From assembly GCA_009760855.2 (NCBI GenBank), contig WPIO01000003.1, positions 13,569,001 through 13,633,000 on the forward strand: a stretch of 64,000 nucleotides of DNA, given 5' to 3'. A program made the position numbers and the translations under genes. Positions 1 to 11,439 of this stretch are shown one piece after another. Position 1 is the stretch's first letter, and every line of letters begins with the position of its first letter. A model generated the notes under the pieces. It was given only the letters and a program-made list of their open reading frames with translations, was not told where the DNA came from and made no database searches. Source of the DNA: Cristatella mucedo (lineage: Eukaryota; Bryozoa; Phylactolaemata; Cristatellidae).

Positions 1-628
1 GGACGACGACGACGACGACAGTGTGGACAGCATCCGTCGAGCAGCTGCCGCCACGGCTACTGCGGCAGCTCGGCGGCATGCCGCTTTGCCGCATGCTGAC
101 GGTCCTGGCTGGGATTCGACAGCGGCTGCCGGGATGGGCGGCATGCAGGCAGCAGCCGCCGGACGCAGTTTGTCATCGGCCTCTGGGCCTCGTCTGAACG
201 GCGATGGCCTGGCCGAGCGGCGCGCAACTTTCTTCGCCGGGTCGCGGCGTCCAGAGGCGGAGCTCGCTCGTCGCGACGAGCTGTCGTCAGCCGTTATGGC
301 CGCACGGCGCGATTCCTTTTGCTGCGATGGCAACGGTGTAGCCGAAGCGGTGGAAGGCGGGCAGCTTAGCGGGTTGGGCCATGGCGGAGGAGAGGAGTAC
401 GAGTATGTCCCGCTGGGGTACGATGGCACCTGCGGCAATGAGCATACAGCTGCTGACATAGTAATGGCGGAAGTGTCGGAAGAAGAGGCTTCGGCAGTAT
501 CTATGGCCGGGCAGGTGGCTGACGTCTATGCCGTACCCGCGTCTGGTGACTTGTATGACAGCGTAGCCGCGTTCGACGACGAGTTGTGCGACGACGAGCT
601 GAAGAACGCTCTCGCGAGCATCAAGTAG
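1..628 (+). CDS. 3'-terminal exon of an unrecognised Ala/Asp-rich protein (5' end outside window)
   Basis: An open frame enters from the left edge (first full codon at base 2) and runs 208 codons to a TAG at 626-628. I do not recognise the protein. It starts with six Asp residues, continues through an Ala-rich stretch with many Arg, and then a Gly/Ser/Ala-rich low-complexity part. It ends in an acidic tail (AAFDDELCDDELKNALASIK) that could be a short amphipathic helix. No catalytic motif, membrane segment or signal peptide is visible. The segment is clearly richer in GC than the DNA to its right, which supports coding. The true start and earlier exons lie outside the window. It is convergent with the KIAA2013 homologue. 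A minus-strand frame over the same bases is taken to be a shadow. Confidence 0.6.
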   Translation, partial: DDDDDDSVDSIRRAAAATATAAARRHAALPHADGPGWDSTAAAGMGGMQAAAAGRSLSSASGPRLNGDGLAERRATFFAGSRRPEAELARRDELSSAVMAARRDSFCCDGNGVAEAVEGGQLSGLGHGGGEEYEYVPLGYDGTCGNEHTAADIVMAEVSEEEASAVSMAGQVADVYAVPASGDLYDSVAAFDDELCDDELKNALASIK

Positions 629-2860
629 GATGTGGACGCCCGTCCTGTCTGTCGCGTGAACTGTCGAACATTCCCTTGCCCTCTTTAGCATCGGGCTGCT
701 CGTGTTGAAAAAGTGTGCTTGCAGCAAGCACTATGCCCTTGTGCGTACGATCGCTCTTGGAAGGGTCCTTCTCTCCCACGTGTCGGCACGCGTGGGAAGG
801 TGAGAGGAGCCAGCCTGCGCTAGTACTGCAGCAGATGCTTGCACTGAGCTGCCTTGCTCTCACTCACTCCAGCCATGCCGAGGCCCATGCCCTCAGCTAC
901 ATTCGTGTTACACATGGATGAAGTCATTTGTTTGATTGTTATTTTGCTAGCGCTTACGAATTGGATTATTGAATATGTTGTCCGGGCGGTCCCTGGTTTA
1001 TGCAGGGCTCACTGCCCGGACTGGTTGCCTGCGCAAAGAGCAACGATGTCAACACTGTCTTGATGCATAGCCTGCGATCTGCGTCATCATTATAACTGCA
1101 GCGTTAGCTGCGTTTACACAATCAAACTCTGTTTCACGCTATTAGCAAATCGTTAGAGGCACAGAGAAGTTGATCCGGTACTGTTTAAGTGAGAAAGAGC
1201 TTGCTAATGTAAATGCTGCTTGAACAGCTAGCTGTTCGTAGATGATAGATATCTGTAAGGGTCAAAGGCAAGTGGCGTGACGGCTAGGCTCAATTGATGT
1301 CCGTCTGCAGCATGTCCTTGGATCTCTTATCGGCGGGGCTTATGAATTCTTGACAAGTGCAATTACCTCTTGGCATTTCTTAACTTCTTTCAGCTTGGTC
1401 AGTTAGAGCAAGAATTAACTTGGTCTGTAGGCCAGGCGTTTTGGGGCAGAGGCAATATACCGACTAGGCAGCAAGATAGGTATTCAGTCCAATCATGTAG
1501 TTACAAGCACGCTCGTATCTACTTATGCGTGTGGTGCTGTTGACTGAAAACTGCCTTTTGCACTCAGCAAGGGTTCCCAGGTTGGCGGGCAACAGTCAAT
1601 GTTGAATCCTTATAGCTGGTAACGTGAGTGTGCCACAGCCGATGCCCAAGTTGAAAGTGATTTTATATGCAACAGCTGATGATTTAGTTGCTTGATGGTA
1701 CCGAGTCAAGGATTAGCAGGTCCTGGCATGAGCTAGTAGTGAATTGTTATTTTCGAATGCAGCTGCTATATTAAGACTAGATGACAAAGGAGCTGAAAGT
1801 TTTGCATCATCGTAGCATGGCCTACATCCAGAGAATATTTATTTCTCAGGGGTAATAGCAACTAGACGGTCGTTGACTTGATGAAGCTTGCCGTGAAAGT
1901 GGAATTGTAAGGATAGCTTGGCACGAGTGATTCTGCATCCTAATGTATGAGCTAGAAAACCCGGCGACCTCTAGGTCCACATTCTGAGCAGTCCAAAGCA
2001 GGGGAAGGGGCAACATCACCGTGTGTGGCAACATCTTGGTCTGGTTACAAACGATCCATTGTCTCGATCGCGTTAGAGAATCCACATTTCAAGGCAAATG
2101 AGCCTTCTTAAATGTTTCACAACTCAATCAAGCGAAAAGCTCAGCAATTGTTTCTAGTTTCTGCTATGGAGCAAAATTTGTTTGAGAAGCATATGTGCGC
2201 GAACCGGGAGTAGGAGTTGTTATTAAGTGCTACAGCTCCCCAACGGGATCGTAGCAGGAGTGCTCTGTATTGGGAGCTGAACGGCGATCTCTTAAGTTAC
2301 AGGGTAAATTTACACCAATTTGAACAGGAGCAAATTAATTAGCAACTCCTACATGGTACCGCATGCTTCCCGACGTACGAATCCATGTACCAAGCACACG
2401 TGTCATACAAGCTGGTTAACAGGTAATTTCTTATTTGAAAGGTCAAGATCTGCTCTCAGAGCAGATCGAATTACGCGATGGCAAAAACTGTCACCACAGC
2501 AATGAAATAAAAAAAGGTAATGCTTCTGTTGGCAACATGATACACCTCATGTACAAACATATAACATAACCATACATCCTTGTTACCAAGGGGCCATTGC
2601 TGCCGAAATGCAGCTAATCTGTTCCTCATGTCTGCAGACCCATGAGGCAACGATCGTTCTGTGGCTTACTATACATAGGGAATGTAAACCAGGCATTGCA
2701 CACACACTGCCATCTTTGACAGCCAAGGTGCCTTTGGCTTTATGTGTTGATCAGGCAACCAAGATCACACGAGGCTGAACACAATGGAAAGCAGAACCGT
2801 CTGCTCGCCAACAGCAGGTGTAACTCGGGTATTCGTTCCAGTGAAGTGAGTGCCTGCTCG
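629..2860. other. intergenic region between two convergent genes
   Basis: No coding exon or mobile element is recognisable here. It holds the 3' untranslated regions of the plus-strand gene ending at 628 and of the minus-strand gene ending at 2,861. A TTTATT at 1838-1843 would read AATAAA on the minus strand and could be the poly(A) signal of the KIAA2013 homologue, about 1 kb past its stop. That is only a motif match. Confidence 0.4.
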
Positions 2861-3063
2861 TTATGAGTCGGATCTCCTTCGGTAATATGCTGAGTTGCCT
2901 GAATGTGATTGCGGCTGCTGACATTCGTTGTAAATAAGTTTGAAAAGAAACAGATGGAAAATCATCAGCAGGCTCCCCAGAAGAATCCAGAAGATGAAAG
3001 GCAGTCCACCATACGAGTAGCCGTGCTTGTGCAAGGCGATCAGCTGGTGGTCATGCGCAGGTG
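2861..3063 (-). CDS. KIAA2013: KIAA2013 homologue, last exon (C-terminal membrane segment)
   Basis: Acceptor TTATCACGCTTCAG opens a 203-nt terminal coding exon that ends in TAA at 2861-2863. It encodes a His-rich stretch, a hydrophobic segment of about 20 residues, then FHLFLFKLIYNE, nearly identical to the human FHLFLFKLIYNEY, and a short tail with RRR. The membrane segment next to a short basic tail implies that most of the protein lies on the opposite side. The tail differs from the human one. Confidence 0.93.
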
Positions 3064-3839
3064 CTGAAGCGTGATAACGAAAAGAAATGTGCACAGCATT
3101 CACGATGGATAACAGTTTAGCTAGCAATCACACAGAGGAAGGCGAGGGGTTTGAAAGCAGACTTAGATGGGCAGTGTATTAAGGTATAGGGCTACATGTA
3201 TGGCAATGCATGTTGCTGAATGACTTGTGAAAGTGAGCACCCAAGTACACGTACACATTCAAACTCAGCGACTGCACCACGATTGTTATAAAAACAGAGC
3301 AGTATAACTCTCCCGATCCAAGCATTATTAAGTGCCCCCACGTTTCACATCTTCTGTTGATATACATAATGGACATGTAATATATCTCCCTCCGTCTGTA
3401 ACCCCACAAAGCCACAAAGACTATGGGTGTTAACTGTGGGTGTTACGAAGGAGAGTTTTGTATAGCGCACTCACAGTCTAACAAAGCATGCAGGCTGTAA
3501 AGTTGCATGTATGTTCACAAGGTCATGAAAGAGTACCAAGTGATTGTTATGCTTGAGTAGTTTCTATGGCAAAGTCACACCCAAAGCAACCGTGAAGGCT
3601 AACTGGGACAAGTAGCAGAATCAGTATCAGACTTGTGGGGGAAGCATTCATAAATCGCGCTACGTCCAAGAATATGATTTATTTAAAACCAATTGCCAGA
3701 TCAAGATCCTAGTTTTGTGCAATTCACAAATTGCAGTGTGACATCTCGTGTATGACCCTGAAAATTACCCACTCATTTGAGGTGACAATGAACCTTGAGT
3801 TACCACTTAACCAAGACGATTGATAGACGACAGGTTCTG

Positions 3840-4012
3840 TGCCAACCTGGTTTGGCCCAGGGATTAAGGGGCTTGCCTTTGATGACCGATGTCAAGGTCC
3901 TTGACTTTGACGGCCGAGGTCGTGGGCTCGAGCCCTGTGGCATATGTGAAGCAACTAGATATAGATTAAGTTCTCCCCGGGTGCTATATAAATGAATTAT
4001 ATTTTCTTTTTG
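3840..4012 (+). repeat. SINE-A copy (tRNA-derived)
   Basis: Has an A-box-like TGGTTTGGCCCAGGGATTAAG, a B-box-like GTCGTGGGCTCGAGCC and the family tail ending TATATAAATGAATTATATTT. Lies in the last intron of the KIAA2013 homologue, opposite to the gene. Slightly longer and more diverged than the consensus. Confidence 0.8.
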
Positions 4013-4836
4013 TTTTTCTTATCACTGAGTAGTCCTCTATCAGTTGTAATATCACACAGAAATACCATACATAGCACGCTACCCTCAGACAAAATATCCC
4101 TAAACTTTCAAACTGACTGACACTTCAGAACAACATCTCTTCAATCGGCCATTCTCCCAAACTGACCCTTTAATAACAGGCCTTAAGTGCTATACATGAT
4201 ATATAACACAGCCGAAGCACTCACCACCACTCGGCCATGTCTAACGCTAGGCCATGCCATGTTTAACCTTCAGATAAGGAATCAAAGTGCACGGGATGGA
4301 GCTCAAAAACCTGACAGCGGTATCAACACGATCGCCAAGATCGTTGTTTAGAAAGCAAGACAGAGCTATGGCTGGCTTGCAAAAATAAATGAACACGTGA
4401 ATATCTTTGCATGTAACATATGCTACAGTGCAATACTTTCTATTTTGACAGTGCAATGTTAACATGCGATTGTTCTCTAATGTAACGATGACAAACTGGT
4501 TGCCATGGCAAAATGAAATCAGCTTGAAGAAGCCTATTTAAGGCTGCAAATTGGTAAGACATCGTAGTACACACGACAATTGCAAACTGTAGGGTCTGCT
4601 GTACCGCGAGAGCAGACTACTCGATGGAAGCAGCTGAGGCGAGAACAGCAGACCCACTTGCAGCAGCTGCTTCCAAGCCAACGTGCGGCCCGGTTCCGGG
4701 GTTCCTTAATAAAACGGCGTCTGCCTGAGCCGTCTTGATCTGTGCGCGACTGCCCGCACAAACTTAACACAAACGTTATCTTGTCATGAACGATATGTAA
4801 TACGAGTTTTGCTATACCACTGAATAACATCCTTAC

Positions 4837-4958
4837 CAAGCTTTGCGTCCATATGTAAGGCATGCTTCAGTTCCTCCATGTGTTCCTTGTTGTGGGTTAC
4901 ATAGAGAATAGGGTGAACAGGCTGAGTCACTTTGACAGGCAAAGAAACACCTTCTGAC
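4837..4958 (-). CDS. KIAA2013: KIAA2013 homologue, exon 10
   Basis: A 122-nt exon (acceptor GCTCTGTTCGTAG, donor AAGCTTG/GTAAGG) encoding LPVKVTQPVHPILYVT, then KEHMEELKHALHM. This aligns almost position by position with the human PIKVTQPLTPILYLST and REHLQDLRHALHL. The phase 1 end joins exon 11 as GCA (Ala). Confidence 0.93.
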
Positions 4959-5068
4959 CTACGAACAGAGCAGCTACATGAAGAAAACCCGACGCAAAAT
5001 ATGACAAGACCAATCGTCGAAAGTACAGCTAGTTTACGGGTTAAGATGAACTACAGCACGCTGTTCAC

Positions 5069-5351
5069 CTGATGCTCGGTGATGGACTCAGGCACTCGGC
5101 ATCGCAGGCATAATACTCTCTTTCTGCCTTGTCCAAATTCACGCGCAGCACGGCACGATTATCGTCGCCGACGGCCACAGATATATTGACGAGGGTACTG
5201 ACGTTGCCATATATGATCCTTCGAAATATGAGATCACGATGCAGGTTGGCAGGGTCCATCTGCATCTCCAAATGTGCTATGGAGTCATGCTCCCTGCTGA
5301 AGCGAAGGCGACCCATGCTAAGCACCATGGCCTGCAGCACTCCATCCATAC
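5069..5351 (-). CDS. KIAA2013: KIAA2013 homologue, exon 9 (most conserved block)
   Basis: A 283-nt exon lies between ATTCTTTTTGTCAG and ATCAG/GTGAAC. It carries the best-conserved block of the family: [15 protein letters not shown] (human GILQGMVLSFGGLQF), then [24 protein letters not shown], and YYACDAECL (human YACEAGCL). The paired Cys residues near the end are conserved and may form a disulphide. The phase 2 end joins exon 10 to form an Arg codon. This exon is the main basis for naming the gene. Confidence 0.95.
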
Positions 5352-6129
5352 CTGACAAAAAGAATAATGGCATGGCTGGTGAGTGTAAGTGCAGCTCAGT
5401 CGGCCGTAACATCTCTTCGATGCTGCTGCTGCAAGGCACGTATTGCAGGGGTTGGGGTGCTGCACCACCCTTGGATTAACCTCGAGGGCAAGGTCAGAGT
5501 TAAGCACCAAGTGAACAATTTCCGGGCACGCTCACCACTGGCTTCACAGTGGAAGCCTGGCAGTACATGGCAGATTAAAGGCAGCAGTTTACCAGACACG
5601 ATGCCCAAAACAAGGTGGCTTACCGTAGCACACTAGGTGGCTAAGGTCCTGTTGAAAGTGCGACATTTACACAACTGCTCTCAAGAAGAGGTGTCAGTTC
5701 GATGTATAATCGTTGTAATCCGTTAGCTTCGTTTGCTGGCCCCCCATTCACTCCACCTCACTCTGGCTCACTTTCCAGGTAGAAGAGCCTTAGTGTAGCT
5801 TCTTAAAGGCAAGGTTTCGAAAGAATAAGACGTGACATTTGATTTTACAACCAATACAAATTGGCCTAAACACTGAAAGATTAGGCGATAGCAACTTCGG
5901 TGCGACCTGCTGCCAAGGCAACTCCTAGCAAAGCTGCCAACTCCTTATCACTTCAGAGTCTCTAGCGTACCATTTCGCACGGTGCCATCTCCAATCCATC
6001 AGGGCCATGATGACACACTGCACTCATTTGGGGCTACCGTGCTCTCCCGAGGTGGCTGTGCTTGCCAGACCACTTTGAGCTGGCAATAAGACAGCCGTGT
6101 TTGGCAGCAGCAGCAGCAGCATCAGCTGG

Positions 6130-6186
6130 CAAGGGTGCACAGCCAGACAGCTTCCTCTGCTAAAGCTGTCTGGCTGTGCACCCTTG
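6130..6186. repeat. perfect 24-bp inverted repeat (hairpin)
   Basis: Arms 6130-6153 and 6163-6186 are exact reverse complements separated by 9 bases. Lies in the KIAA2013 intron between exons 8 and 9, so pre-mRNA from either strand could fold into a hairpin. Confidence 0.9.
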
Positions 6187-6397
6187 TAACACGGTCGAAC
6201 AACTAGTGACAACGCCCACCCGTGCTCAGCTTGTTGCTGTCAACACAGCAGCAGTATGCCAGCTTAGTCGACTGCAATGCCATCGCTAAGCCGATTAGAC
6301 TGAGGAGAGGGGCCACCGATGACCAATCAAGCTATGGTCCACTGCTGCTGAAGCAGTGGCTTCAGGGGCAGCAGCAGCAGCGACAGTAGGACTGTAC

Positions 6398-6510
6398 CTG
6401 CTCGTATGTAATTTGAGCATCCGTACTTCCCTAGGGTTATCAACCATGATTTAACCATACCATTCAGCTCAGGTACGCTGCTGGCCACTGCCCACAATTT
6501 GCTGATTGAC
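6398..6510 (-). CDS. KIAA2013: KIAA2013 homologue, exon 8
   Basis: Acceptor TTTATTTTAG and donor GAGCAG/GTACAG bound 113 nt (one base, 37 codons, one base). It encodes SKLWAVASSVPEL, then KYGCSNYIRAG at the end, aligning with the human NLWPGRLSSVQQI and KRGCKGLVKAG. The terminal G joins exon 9 to form Gly. Both junction phases agree, so the exon is secure. Confidence 0.9.
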
Positions 6511-7763
6511 CTAAAATAAACGAAGAGTGCATGCATATTGGCACAGAGGATGCTAGCCTGCAGCTGTACAGCGTTTTGCTAGGAACACGAAAAGTCCAAC
6601 AGAATACACATATCTGTGACGACTTCAGTCGCCCACCGAAAAGTGGGGGGGGGCAGGAGCCAGATGTTTACTGGTAAGATGGTACTCAATCGTTAACCAG
6701 AAAAAGCAGTCATAAAAGACTAAGCTGTCACATATACAAGCACAGGTGCAAATTGTATCGTAGCAAGTGTACACGCTGATTACCACTCATTTGCTTAGTA
6801 TACTCGCATCTCATCTCACTTTCAGCTGCCTTTTATAGTATTACCTCAGAGCAGCTGCGGTTTTTACAGAGGACAGCTGGTTTCCTTTGATAAGGCTCTG
6901 GCAGCTTCTTAATCGGGCTGCTCATATGTAAATATCTGTAGGCATACAGGTATACACCGGTAAATAAGTATCGTGAAAGACACAACTTTTGAAGTGGTAT
7001 TCCAAACCAAAACATGCTCAACACTAACGTAAAAACCACACCAATTCATCAAAGAAACTGTGCTTAAACAGTTTAGGAATTCATTGAATATGATATTACT
7101 AAGAGAATAAGGATACAGACAAACACGTTGACATTGATACAGCCCACTGCTAATCAACAATGGATTCAGATACTGGTGGTCTGGATTCTTAATATCGATT
7201 CTGCCATTCACATTTATTTGAGGTTCTTGTATTCTGTCTAGTAGGAACAGCTTACAGTAAATCATACTCTTAGCATATGCATTGGAAATGGAATATAAGC
7301 TAACATAAGTTAAGAAAATAAAAGAGCCAGATAAGAGCCGACTGCTGACCATGGCAGCTGCTAATGCCGTCTAGACTGGCTTCTCAGTTATGGACAGTGC
7401 TGAATGTGTTTGTGATCGGCTATCGTCTTCATATCAGTGTGTATGGCAGCAGCTTCTATCAGTCGCAAAGTTGTGAGGCCTAGCTCCAATTACTTACTAT
7501 GTGTTTTGTTTGAAAGAGTTAATCCACAACCATTCCACATCTGTTCATAAGGCTATATACTATGTATACACCACTTAGCAGAAACGACCACCAACTAGTT
7601 CAACAGTAATACAAACAATGACATCAACAGTGACACACACGTGCAACCGCACATGCACACAACCTGTCTATGCATGATCGAGGTCATTCAACCCAATTGC
7701 TGATCAAAAACGAAAGATGCTCACGAGGATTTTGCCTCATAGCTCACTAGCTTCAGAACTTAC

Positions 7764-8014
7764 AGGGTGTCGCCCGGTCCAGAGAAACAGGTTTCAGGAT
7801 GAGACAGAAGGCCCAACAAGCTCTCCTGGGTGGCAGCAGTGATCATGCCATTACTGGACTTGAAGGATAACAAGTTAACCAGATCGCTGCTAGGTGACAG
7901 TGCTGACAACGATGGAACGTTGGTCAAAACGTAATACATGGTCATGTTTATGGTGTCGCCATTCAGAGCATCTGGGGCCTTCGACTGACTTATTGCAAAG
8001 CCTGACGACCACAG
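7764..8014 (-). CDS. KIAA2013: KIAA2013 homologue, exon 7
   Basis: This exon has 83 codons plus two bases, with acceptor CTTCCATTTTAG and donor ACACCCT/GTAAGT. It begins [11 protein letters not shown] (human LWAQLFSPGVE), then [10 protein letters not shown] (human VNLTLYYMLS), then a longer Ser/Leu-rich stretch, and ends near ETCFSG (human DHCFSG). The phase 2 end joins exon 8 to make CTG (Leu). N-M-T is a possible N-glycosylation site, consistent with a lumenal domain. Confidence 0.9.
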
Positions 8015-8439
8015 CTAAAATGGAAGGCAGAACAACTTGCACTTTAATTTGGCAGCAGAAAGCAAAACAGCATGCAACACTATATTATTCAGTGATAAGC
8101 GCTCCTAGACAAGGCGCACACAAGTACAAACAGAACTGTTGTTCTGAACTAACTAGACAAGATTGCAGCAAGACAGGGCAAGTGTCCAAGACTTCAAGCA
8201 GACATCATTGCTCTGACAGTAACTGCGGTCGGCTGCATTGACGGTTGATTTGGGCTGTGCCAACCACATTTTCGTATGAACACTCATCTGCAGCTGGCAA
8301 TAAGGTTAAAGTTCATCGGGATCTAGTAACCGCAGCTCGGCGATCCTCCGAGTCGCTCAGGCCTGCCGCATGTTGTGCTCCCCTGACGTGTGCGTGTGAC
8401 TCATTGCACACCACTGCCTCGAACAGGCCGTTGACAGTG

Positions 8440-9380
8440 TGGGCCTTAGGCAGACGAGGAGTGCTCACAGTACCTGAGCCCAGCCTTGCTGTGGGTGGAT
8501 GCACGACCATGCCTTAAGTGGCTGTCCTGCCACATCTCGCTGGCCGGCTCGGATGTCCTGGTGGTCTCAACCAACCCCGACGAGATGGAGCACTCGTTCG
8601 TGCCCACGTTTGCCATCCTGAGCTCACCATTTTGGCTGAAGGCTGGGCTTGGGCAGCCCAGCCCGCTCAGGGCAGGATCAGCCATTGCCTGGCTACGGAC
8701 AGGTTCTCGACCAAAAGCCACTGTCAGAGCACGGTTCTCAGCCTGTCGGTTCATTCACTATGCTTGCCTGGACGTACTGCCGGTGGGCGCTGCTATAGCC
8801 GGTCATAATCCGGAATGGCCACCAACTGCTGCCTTTGCTGCACTGAGGCTGAGACCATCTGCCATGTCCTAAGCCACTGCCGGCTGATGCTGAAAGCAAT
8901 AACGGCTCGCCACAACCTGGTTCTGGGTTGCCTAATCAGGCTCTTCCGGCCACAATGCTCTCCTGCCTCGCAGCAGGTTGCACCTTCCTGCTAGCCGCAG
9001 GTCCAGCTCTCAAGCCGGATCTGGTCATCGACAATGGCACCGACGAGGTCATAGTCGATGTAATGGCACCGTTTGACAGCAGCAAGGATACCCTGGTGGT
9101 GGCGGCCAGGAAAAGGTTGATAAGTTCGAAGCCGTAGCCTGGTCTTTCCCGACCGCTGGCAACCGGTCGGCAGTGGTGAGGCCCTTCGTGGTAGGTGCTT
9201 CTTAGTTATACATTCAACATAGGGGGAATGCCTTACCCCGGTTAAGAAATGTGCTAGGGTCCACCAGGGGGGAAATGTCCTACAACCCTGCGGTTCCTGC
9301 TCCTGAACCGGTAGGCAGGGGTGGCCCCCAGGCCCCGGCAGAGCACGTCTCCTCCAGCAAAGGTACAATAACTTATTAAA
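8440..9380 (+). pseudogene. remnant of an R2-like non-LTR retrotransposon ORF (C-terminal part)
   Basis: Short plus-strand frames in different phases add up to the end of a site-specific-type retrotransposon ORF. A zinc-finger-like CCLCCTEAETICHVLSHC (8830-8885 region) matches the C-x2-C...H-x4-C pattern seen downstream of reverse transcriptase in R2/NeSL-type elements. A later LKPDLVIDN...VIVDVMAPFD corresponds to the restriction-like endonuclease or end region. Frames are broken by stops and shifts, so it is dead. It lies in the KIAA2013 intron between exons 6 and 7. Confidence 0.6.
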
Positions 9381-9497
9381 GTATTTAAAATATAAGTACA
9401 TACATATATACATTGTAAAACTTTACCCTATTGCCAAATCAATGGTCAATGCAGCTAGCAGACCGCACTGACAGTCATTGCAACAATGTCCACTGTT

Positions 9498-9518
9498 GTG
9501 TGTGTGTATATATGTATG

Positions 9519-9556
<38 letters not shown>

Positions 9557-9562
9557 TATATG

Positions 9563-9600
<38 letters not shown>

Positions 9601-9652
9601 TATACACACACACATACACGCGCACACACACATATATATATATATATGTATA
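9498..9652. repeat. (TA)n / (GTAT)n / (CA)n compound microsatellite
   Basis: Alternating TG, TA, TATG and CA blocks for about 150 bases, nearly self-complementary, so it can form a cruciform. The apparent open frames on both strands here are repeat artefacts. Confidence 0.95.
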
Positions 9653-9784
9653 TTATGTTTAGGGTCTTTATCTTGCTTTCAAATGTAACGACTCCGAAAC
9701 AAAGTATTTGAGCTTTCAAATCCACTTTTCTTGACGACGACTTGAGTAAAGTACTCTTTGATGAATCCTTATTTGGTGCTGGTG

Positions 9785-9964
9785 CAATGGCTTAGACAGC
9801 CACCTAATTTGAAAACTATAAAACAGCTATGGAATAATATCGAAAATCGGCTAAGGCCTACACCAGTAGCCGACCTATCCAGTAAACTCAGGCTCTTTGA
9901 ATGCACTACAGTTTAAGTGACAGCACAGACGCTGATAGCTTCTATTCCTGGCCAGGCAAGGGGA
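9785..9964 (+). pseudogene. fragment of a Tc1/mariner-type transposase (C-terminal end)
   Basis: One frame reads LWNNIENRLRP followed by IASIPGQARGG, with one internal stop. This matches the Tc1-family end, where the last catalytic Glu (IE) sits in a PNPIEHLWN-like motif and a SMPRR-like segment follows. The rest of the element is not recognisable. Confidence 0.55.
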
Positions 9965-10018
9965 GGTAATTAATAATCGTGATGGGACGATGTCACATTA
10001 AACGCACCCATATCAACA

Positions 10019-10165
10019 TGCCGAGCTGGTTTGGTCCAGCGGTTAAGGTGCTCGCCCCGACCAAGGTCTGGCTGAGGTCGTTGGCTAGAGCCCGGAGGTA
10101 TATGTGAAGCATCTGAATAGAGATTAAGTACTATTGGGGGGCTATACAAATGAATTATATTTATT
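10019..10165 (+). repeat. SINE-A copy
   Basis: Full copy with GGTTTGGTCCAGCGGTTAAG (A box), TCGTTGGCTAGAGCC (diverged B box) and the GAGATTAAG...CTATACAAATGAATTATATTT tail. Confidence 0.9.
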
Positions 10166-10328
10166 TAACAGAAAATATGCTTGTTTTTGGGTTGTCAGTA
10201 CAGGTTTTCACATGCTTTGCAAAACCTTAGTTTGCCTGGCTTCATAGAAAACCTTATTACTCGAACGAATTGAAAGCTACCGCAGCAGTGGCCATACTGC
10301 AATAATTATTTTCGCCTGAGTGTATGCT

Positions 10329-10363
10329 ATGTATGTATATATGTATACATGCATACATACACA

Positions 10364-10399
<36 letters not shown>

Positions 10400-10435
10400 A
10401 CACACACACACACACACACACACTCACACACACAG
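10329..10435. repeat. (AC)n microsatellite
   Basis: Over 60 bases of CA dinucleotides preceded by ATGT/ATAC repeats. Confidence 0.97.
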
Positions 10436-11008
10436 ACGTACTTTAGGCAAACCAAAAAACATACAGGATCGAACCACTTCTGGTAGTCAATTCATAGTTA
10501 CATGGTATAACGAAAGCCATATTTCAGCCACAACAACAGCAGTGTTGGGGGATGAAAGGTAAGTGGTTTAGGAATTGAGGCATACTACGTTAACTCAATG
10601 ATTTCTTGATCTCGCTTGCGAGTTTTGTGCTTGACTTGTAACTCTCCTTTGTACAGTATAGGCCCAAAAAATCCAAGCACCGTGGGAATCAACACAAACC
10701 TCAGACACTGCAGTTTTAAAAAATCAAGGCAAAAATACTACCACCATATGGTTTATATGAGGAAGCAATAAATATTGCAAACTGTACATGCATCCATCTT
10801 GGTTAGCCTACTAGGTGTGAGCATGCAGATTTAAATGATAATTGCCTTCAGAAGACGGTTAAGTATGGCACCAAAACGGTAAAAGGGCATGGGATGATTC
10901 TACAGCAATGAGCGTCACGCATGGGATACCTGGCATTTAGACAAAAGGCAGCAATCATACATGACATAAAAGACTTAGGCATAAAAAGTCAACTTCAGAA
11001 TGTCTTAC

Positions 11009-11077
11009 CTTATTCCAGCAGACAACGTGCTCTTCCTTGAGCGCCGTGGGCGTTAACCGTAATGCAGCATTGAGTTC
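11009..11077 (-). CDS. KIAA2013: KIAA2013 homologue, exon 6
   Basis: A 23-codon, phase 0 exon sits between TTATTGTAG and a strong donor (AATAAG/GTAAGA). It encodes LRLTPTALKEEHVVCW, which aligns with the human LQVAPKTQLDETVLWV. Short, but the splice sites are clear and it lies in the right order. The next human segment (about 40 residues, rich in Lys/Ala/Leu) was not located between this exon and 8,014. Confidence 0.72.
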
Positions 11078-11439
11078 CTACAATAACAGTAGCCGTAACA
11101 CAATGTACAAGCAATGAAAGCACATCCAATCTATAAATGGCAGCCAAATACAGCCTATTTTCTTTGAGTAATCACAGAAGGAGCAAAATACTAAAGGATT
11201 AAATTACAAGGCATTCATAGTTACACCACGAGCTGAAAATACAATTAAACGACGATATCTTTAAAGTGATAGACCAACTTTCACAACTTGTTCATAAGCA
11301 TCTCAAAAGGCAGAGTGAAGAAAATACACAAAACTGAGACAAAGTACATCCACGCCAAATACTGCTTGGGAGCATCCCAGCTTTAGAAAATGACTATTGA
11401 GTTTTTTAAACTTATAGTTAGACGCTGTAGCTAAAAATG

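Noticed and set aside
6100-6125. CAG repeat as a polyglutamine exon
   Set aside because: Very short, intronic and without a supporting frame.
7350-7480. Minus-strand AIHTDMKT-like segment as an extra KIAA2013 exon resembling human TMHAENLW
   Set aside because: Wrong phase from every acceptor, and exon 7 joins exon 8 directly in phase.
9423-9725. Tyr/Ile-rich open frames on both strands
   Set aside because: Produced by the TA/TG/CA microsatellite.
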